Source: a virus
Virus record (IMG/VR): IMGVR_UViG_3300042874_000086
Coordinates: 25,673-89,672 of that record
Reading direction: 5' to 3' (one strand)
DNA length: 64,000 bases
Shown here: one piece after another, positions 60,897-64,000 of the stretch
Numbering within the stretch: the first letter of the stretch is position 1
How the letters are laid out: each line of letters begins with the position of its first letter
Made by a program: the position numbers and the translations under genes
Notes under the pieces: generated by a model
Told to the model about the DNA's origin: nothing
Database searches by the model: none
The model's input: the letters and a program-made list of their open reading frames with translations, nothing else

Positions 60897-61409
60897 TTAT
60901 AAGTAGTCCTTTCCTATAATACGTCTTAATTCAGTTTCTTGTTCTGACCATGCAGATGACCATGCAGATGACCATGCCGCTGACCGTGCCGCTGAATCTG
61001 CAGCTGAATCTGCCGCTGACCATGCAGATGACCATGCCGCTGACCGTGCCGCTGACCGTGCCGCTGAATCTGCAGCTGACCGTGCCGCTGACCGTGCAGC
61101 TAATCTAATATCATCATTTCCTGTTTCAAGCCAATCGATAATTAAGTCATAATTTTCTTCGGAGCAATATGGTTTAATCTTATCAATATTCTGCATTGCA
61201 CAAAATCTGGCAAACGCACCTATCTCTTCATTGTGCCCTTCTATAGCCCTAAAACACCAAATTGCGTCTTCGATTCCATTGCTATTTAAAATGGTTAAAA
61301 GTGATAGTTCTTCATCGTCTGCCTTAGTTTTTCCAAGTGTTTTTAAAAGCTTTTCCCATCCGTCTCTGCAGGGAGAATGCTCTCTTATTTTATTTAGTGT
61401 TGTTTTCAT
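60897..61409 (-). CDS. Protein with Ala-Arg/Asp/Trp-Ser repeat tract
   Basis: 170 residues. After a globular ~105-residue start (AFARFCAMQNIDKIKPYCSEENYDLIIDWLETGNDDIRLAARSAA), about 50 residues consist of 4-residue units of the form xSAA (AARS, AADS, AAWS, SAWS), encoded by a 12-bp tandem repeat at 60946-61110. Such tracts occur in phage and host proteins with variable copy number. Function unknown. Confidence 0.7.
   Translation of the reverse strand: MKTTLNKIREHSPCRDGWEKLLKTLGKTKADDEELSLLTILNSNGIEDAIWCFRAIEGHNEEIGAFARFCAMQNIDKIKPYCSEENYDLIIDWLETGNDDIRLAARSAARSAADSAARSAARSAAWSSAWSAADSAADSAARSAAWSSAWSSAWSEQETELRRIIGKDYL
60946..61110 (-). repeat. 12-bp tandem repeat inside gene
   Basis: Roughly 13 imperfect units of GCTGACCRTGCN with Trp/Ser/Asp/Arg variation at one codon. 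In frame and likely to change copy number. Confidence 0.8.
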
Positions 61410-61440
61410 AAGTAGTCCTTTCCACGTACGTCAAAATCAA

Positions 61441-61671
61441 TTACCCCCGAACTTGAATAACACGTTTAATAATATGCTGCAACCTTGAAGTAATACTGGA
61501 GTATTTTTCAAGGTTAAACCATTGTTCTGTGTTATTCTCACGAAACATTTGAGTATTGTATGAATACACAATATAAGTATCCCCATGCCATACAGCATAC
61601 GCAGAATTTCCTGTGAACACCTGACGATTTTTTATAAGGTCTGGAATTTGTTTATAATTAACCTGTGCCAT
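61441..61671 (-). CDS. Unknown protein (76 aa)
   Basis: Beta-rich N terminus (QVFTGNSAYAVWHGDTYIVYSYNTQMF), helical end. Next gene to a palindrome copy. Unknown. Confidence 0.5.
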   Translation of the reverse strand: MAQVNYKQIPDLIKNRQVFTGNSAYAVWHGDTYIVYSYNTQMFRENNTEQWFNLEKYSSITSRLQHIIKRVIQVRG

Positions 61672-61691
61672 TTTAAACCCCTTTATTTAAT

Positions 61692-61707
61692 AGTTCCATG
61701 TGGAACT
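61692..61707 (-). repeat. Early palindrome AGTTCCATGTGGAACT
   Basis: 21 bases upstream of the 76-residue gene ATG. The next ~95 bases (to 61805) hold no gene; a TATAAT at 61753-61758 (minus) lacks a clear -35. Confidence 0.85.
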
Positions 61708-61805
61708 TTTTCTATTATTAGAGGGAGTTGAATTTTTCCCTTTAACACCCTAATTATACCCTATTCAAATAACATTATAACCCCCTTAGGAATTTTGAGA
61801 ATCCA

Positions 61806-62063
61806 TTAAAGAGGGGTCTCGAATTTTAAGGTTTCTATAAGAGATTCAAACGGAATTTCAGCGAACCCATAAAACTCATCTTCAACATAATTTGCAATAA
61901 AAGACGTGCAACATAAATCAACCTTAAAGTATTCTTGTAAATCCTTTAAAGACCAACAACAAATCCCCCAAGAATTGTCTGAATCACCCACTGGACGAGG
62001 CGAAAACTTAGCAGTATACTGTATAGCGTCCACCGCAACACTTTCCACAATTTGATAATACAT
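61806..62063 (-). CDS. Unknown protein (85 aa)
   Basis: ATG at 62063 after GGGGTGG; a GTG three codons earlier sits in the SD. Central SWGICCWSLKDLQEYFKVDLCCTSF, several Cys. Unknown. Confidence 0.5.
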   Translation of the reverse strand: MYYQIVESVAVDAIQYTAKFSPRPVGDSDNSWGICCWSLKDLQEYFKVDLCCTSFIANYVEDEFYGFAEIPFESLIETLKFETPL

Positions 62064-62090
62064 GTGAACCACCCCTTTATCACTTTAAAA

Positions 62091-62106
62091 AGTTCCACAT
62101 AGAACT
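62091..62106 (-). repeat. Early palindrome AGTTCCACATAGAACT
   Basis: 27 bases upstream of the 85-residue gene ATG. Confidence 0.85.
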
Positions 62107-62313
62107 TTTATTACTCTCTAAATCCCCCCAAAAATTCCTTTTAGGTGGGTACTATAGTACCTTTTAAGGCACCTTTAAACCCTACATGATTTATTTTCCA
62201 CTCTCAAAGGTAACTTCAAAGTACTTTCGTATACCGAGGTTACCTTGAAGTTCCCTTGAAGGACTGTGAACCTCACCATAAAAATTTTTTTATACGGTTT
62301 TCCGTATGTTTTG
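62107..62313. other. Intergenic stretch without gene
   Basis: No supported ORF on either strand. It contains repeated GGTAACTTCAAAG / GGTTACCTTGAAG segments (62208-62270) that could pair with each other, and runs of A/T before the 42-residue gene's stop. Confidence 0.45.
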
Positions 62314-62442
62314 TCAGAACCCTAAGTGGTCGTTTAAGGTTTTTTTAAGGTTACCTTCAAATTTGTTTAAGGTTACTAAAATTACCTTTAAAGTTACCAT
62401 TAAGGTTACTCCAATTATTATCCAAGTTGCTACAAACTCCAT
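62314..62442 (-). CDS. Small membrane protein (42 aa)
   Basis: ATG after AGGGG. MEFVATWIIIGVTLMVTLKVILVTL is one membrane helix, with a basic-polar tail. Four copies of TTAAGGTTACY-type iterons lie in its reverse strand, so the coding frame and the repeat evolve together. Function unknown. Confidence 0.5.
   Translation of the reverse strand: MEFVATWIIIGVTLMVTLKVILVTLNKFEGNLKKTLNDHLGF
62345..62410 (+). repeat. TTAAGGTTACY iteron-like cluster
   Basis: Starts at 62345, 62367, 62388 (one mismatch) and 62400: spacings 22, 21 and 12 bases, about two, two and one helical turn. Further copies at 63936 and 63979. Confidence 0.6.
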
Positions 62443-62468
62443 TTTAAACCCCTTTATGTTACCTTAAA

Positions 62469-62484
62469 AGTTCCATGTGGAACT
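62469..62484 (-). repeat. Early palindrome AGTTCCATGTGGAACT
   Basis: 27 bases upstream of the 42-residue gene ATG; its last base is the first of the next gene's stop codon. Confidence 0.85.
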
Positions 62485-62720
62485 TATTTGCTTACCGTGA
62501 TAGACTTCAACTCTGCCTTTAGGGTACGTGCAAGTTCCCCTCGGTACCCACTAGCATTACTTAAAAAGCGCAATACGACACTATAAGTCCCATCAAGACC
62601 GTAGTCGTCCCTCTCCATCGCTTTAAGGTAAGGTTCAGCATACACTGATACCTTTTTCCAATCCTTTCTAATTGCTCGAGCGATACGTGCAAAGGCTATT
62701 CTTTCTGATATTTCGTTCAT
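62484..62720 (-). CDS. Unknown basic protein (78 aa)
   Basis: Helical (FARIARAIRKDWKKVSVYAEPYLKAMERDDYGL..GYRGELARTLKAELKSITV), Arg/Lys-rich, may bind nucleic acid. Transcribed from the promoter at 62857. Confidence 0.55.
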   Translation of the reverse strand: MNEISERIAFARIARAIRKDWKKVSVYAEPYLKAMERDDYGLDGTYSVVLRFLSNASGYRGELARTLKAELKSITVSK

Positions 62721-62766
62721 CTTAACCCCATTATCGTTTTGTTATATTTGTCTTGCAAATTTAGAA

Positions 62767-62782
62767 AGTTCCACATGGAACT
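62767..62782 (-). repeat. Early palindrome AGTTCCACATGGAACT
   Basis: 46 bases upstream of the 78-residue gene ATG and ~70 after the expected transcription start. Confidence 0.85.
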
Positions 62783-62856
62783 CTCAAGGAACCTTCTAAA
62801 TTTTCAGAAGGCACTATAAATCTTTTGTAACCGTATTATTTATATTTGCATAGCAA

Positions 62857-62885
62857 ATTATAACATAACCTTAAGGAAATGTCAA
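62857..62885 (-). promoter_or_regulatory. Consensus sigma70 promoter (TTGACA-17-TATAAT)
   Basis: Minus strand, -35 at 62880-62885, -10 at 62857-62862; the spacer contains TTAAGGTTAT, one iteron-like element. Confidence 0.88.
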
Positions 62886-62951
62886 GGTAACTTATGAGTG
62901 ACTAAAACTTTCTAAATTTTGTAGAACTTCCTAAAAATTACTAGAAAGCGG

Positions 62952-62979
62952 ATAATGTATAACACATGGTATACATTAT
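62952..62979. repeat. 10-bp perfect inverted repeat
   Basis: ATAATGTATA / TATACATTAT separated by eight bases, in the 368-base gap without genes (62721-63088), between the 62857 promoter and a palindrome at 62991. Confidence 0.65.
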
Positions 62980-62990
62980 GTTCCTACAAT

Positions 62991-63006
62991 AGTTCTATAT
63001 GGAACT
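62991..63006 (-). repeat. Early palindrome AGTTCTATATGGAACT
   Basis: In the 3' region of the 205-residue gene, 30 bases beyond its terminator-like hairpin. Confidence 0.85.
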
Positions 63007-63035
63007 TTTTTATTCCGTTATAGACGACTAGGAAA

Positions 63036-63052
63036 ACAGAAACGGTTTCTGT
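63036..63052 (-). terminator. Hairpin after 205-residue gene
   Basis: ACAGAAA-CCG-TTTCTGT on the minus strand followed by TTTCC. Seven-bp stem 37 bases after the stop; short U tract. Confidence 0.5.
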
Positions 63053-63088
63053 GATTAACCGTTATTAACCATCTAGGTATGGTGGGCG

Positions 63089-63706
63089 TTACCCCACCAA
63101 ATCAAAAAATGAATTTTCGTATGCTAGAATGTGTGCTTCGATTTTGTCTCGCATAACATCGGTTAATGTCCCTTTGGTTTCCATCTCTCTTAGTGTCTCT
63201 CTCATTAGTGCGACGCTCTCATCAAATAATGTGAGAGTGGGATACTTTGCCGTACTGACAACGGCGTTACGTTGTACGTTCAATACTTCGCGAACGTCCT
63301 CTACGGTATCCGCTTTAACGTCCTCTACGGTATCCTCTACGGTATCCGCTTTAACGTCCTCTACGATACCCGCTACGGTATCCGCTTTAACTGGTGACTT
63401 AATCCCTCTTAGATAGTCATACAATTTAACAAAGCCGATTGTATTACAATAGCTAATGTCTATTTTATCGGCATAAGTGCGTAATATATTAATTGACGCA
63501 AACATTTTCTTAATATAACCTTCACTCCACACGTCAGCTAACTGAAGTTTAATTTCTTTTAACTCTTCAGTACCGAGCACGGTATCACCGGCTACTGTTA
63601 ACGCCCACTTAGACCCGCTCATTTCTGTTTTAGAAATCGCTACTGCAATTTTTTTTGCTTCTGCTACCGCTTTAATAACGTGTTGCGCCGTTGTTGTTGT
63701 TTTCAT
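63089..63706 (-). CDS. Early protein with VEDVKADTV repeat
   Basis: 205 residues. N-terminal ~110 residues are alpha/beta (HVIKAVAEAKKIAVAISKTEMSGSKWALTVAGD..). Residues ~120-150 are tandem units of VEDVKADTV encoded by a 24-bp repeat at ~63295-63385. C-terminal helix. Directly behind a consensus promoter, so among the first transcribed. Function unknown. Confidence 0.65.
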   Translation of the reverse strand: MKTTTTAQHVIKAVAEAKKIAVAISKTEMSGSKWALTVAGDTVLGTEELKEIKLQLADVWSEGYIKKMFASINILRTYADKIDISYCNTIGFVKLYDYLRGIKSPVKADTVAGIVEDVKADTVEDTVEDVKADTVEDVREVLNVQRNAVVSTAKYPTLTLFDESVALMRETLREMETKGTLTDVMRDKIEAHILAYENSFFDLVG

Positions 63707-63748
63707 CTTTAACCCCTTTATGTTGTTGTTGCTTTTAATTCGAGTGTC

Positions 63749-63777
63749 ATTATAGTACGATAAAAAAATAATGTCAA
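63749..63777 (-). promoter_or_regulatory. Consensus sigma70 promoter (TTGACA-17-TATAAT)
   Basis: Minus strand, -35 at 63772-63777 and -10 at 63749-63754, ~40 bases before the 205-residue gene ATG. Confidence 0.88.
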
Positions 63778-63800
63778 GGGCATAACCTCCTTTTATAAAA

Positions 63801-63816
63801 AGTTCTATATGGAACC
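63801..63816 (-). repeat. Early palindrome AGTTCTATATGGAACC
   Basis: 24 bases upstream of the -35 box at 63772, unlike most copies, which lie downstream of promoters. Confidence 0.8.
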
Positions 63817-64000
63817 CCCTCTATCTTCAATAGTAAAAATAAATACTAACTAACAACTTAAAAGATACTTAAATGTAATATAAACGTGACCTTAAGGTGA
63901 CATCAGTGCTACCTGTGGTTACACTTAAGGTGTGTTTAAGGTTACTTTTATGCTAAAAGGGGGGAGGTTAAAGTTCCTTTAAGGTTACCAGTCGGCGCAC
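63817..64000. other. Right-end non-coding stretch with iteron-like repeats
   Basis: No ORF seen. TTAAGGTTACT at 63936-63946 and TTAAGGTTACC at 63979-63989, plus related CCTTAAGGTGAC (~63893) and CTTAAGGTGTG (~63924). Probably continues outside the window. Confidence 0.45.

Noticed and set aside
55128-63816. Early palindromes as a CRISPR array or as simple terminators
   Set aside because: Copies are hundreds of bases apart with genes between and no spacer regularity; as terminators the stems are weak and several have mismatches on the transcribed strand, so they are listed as repeats.
1-64000. Genome-wide recoding of TAG
   Set aside because: Except at 13097, no in-frame TAG interrupts a conserved protein; the 378, 8343, 16723 and 35901 TAG codons sit at sensible gene ends, and TAG rarity fits the AT bias.

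Overview
The window is part of the genome of a tailed dsDNA phage, most likely a siphovirus: a 2,105-residue tape measure protein is followed by a gene-transfer-agent-like tail tip. It is AT-rich and has no integrase, host housekeeping gene or rRNA. The replication genes resemble those of phage T5: flap exonuclease, SbcC/SbcD-like pair, family A polymerase of T5 length once spliced, DnaB-like helicase, Toprim primase, D10-like helicase and ClpP-like protease. The early region carries rIIA and rIIB homologues. I cannot name the host; a low-GC Gram-negative bacterium fits the M15 endolysins, SD sequences and sigma70 promoters, but this is inference.

Layout. (1) 1-18.5 kb, + strand: end of a tail chaperone, tape measure, three receptor-side proteins, tail-tip proteins, tail hub, small fibre, PAS-domain protein, XhlA-like holin candidate, two M15 peptidases. 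(2) 18.5-25.3 kb, +: structural genes of partly different codon usage, one lacking a normal start codon. (3) 25.2-28.2 kb, -: RuvC-like nuclease, PIN-PhoH ATPase, ColE2-type replicase. (4) 28.2-28.45 kb: divergent control region with a perfect 26-bp inverted repeat. (5) 28.45-35.9 kb, +: exonuclease, dNMP kinase, SSB, acyl carrier protein, SbcD, SbcC, sigma-like factor. (6) 35.9-49.5 kb, -: primase, helicase, a DNA polymerase split by two group I introns that each carry a homing endonuclease, ClpP-like protease and SF2 helicase. (7) 49.6-50.4 kb: a tRNA-Arg and structured, probably non-coding RNA behind a strong promoter. (8) 50.4-64 kb, -: early region of many small genes, including rIIA/rIIB, near-consensus sigma70 promoters and a dispersed 16-bp palindrome.

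How it fits together: near-consensus sigma70 promoters serve the early region and SSB. A sigma-like factor at 33.9 kb may serve a recurring ACGATTATW motif found 18-48 bases before late genes and before both intron endonucleases. The most unusual items are a membrane-anchored lytic transglycosylase that can only be made by -1 frameshifting (lambda-type GGGAAAG, 7-nt spacer, perfect 8-bp stem); the palindrome AGTTCYAYRTRGAACT between early genes; a three-copy SD-plus-GTG leader cassette starting MIGLGT; a structural gene that seems to start at ATC; a tail hub split by an in-frame TAG; and an acyl carrier protein inside the recombination operon.
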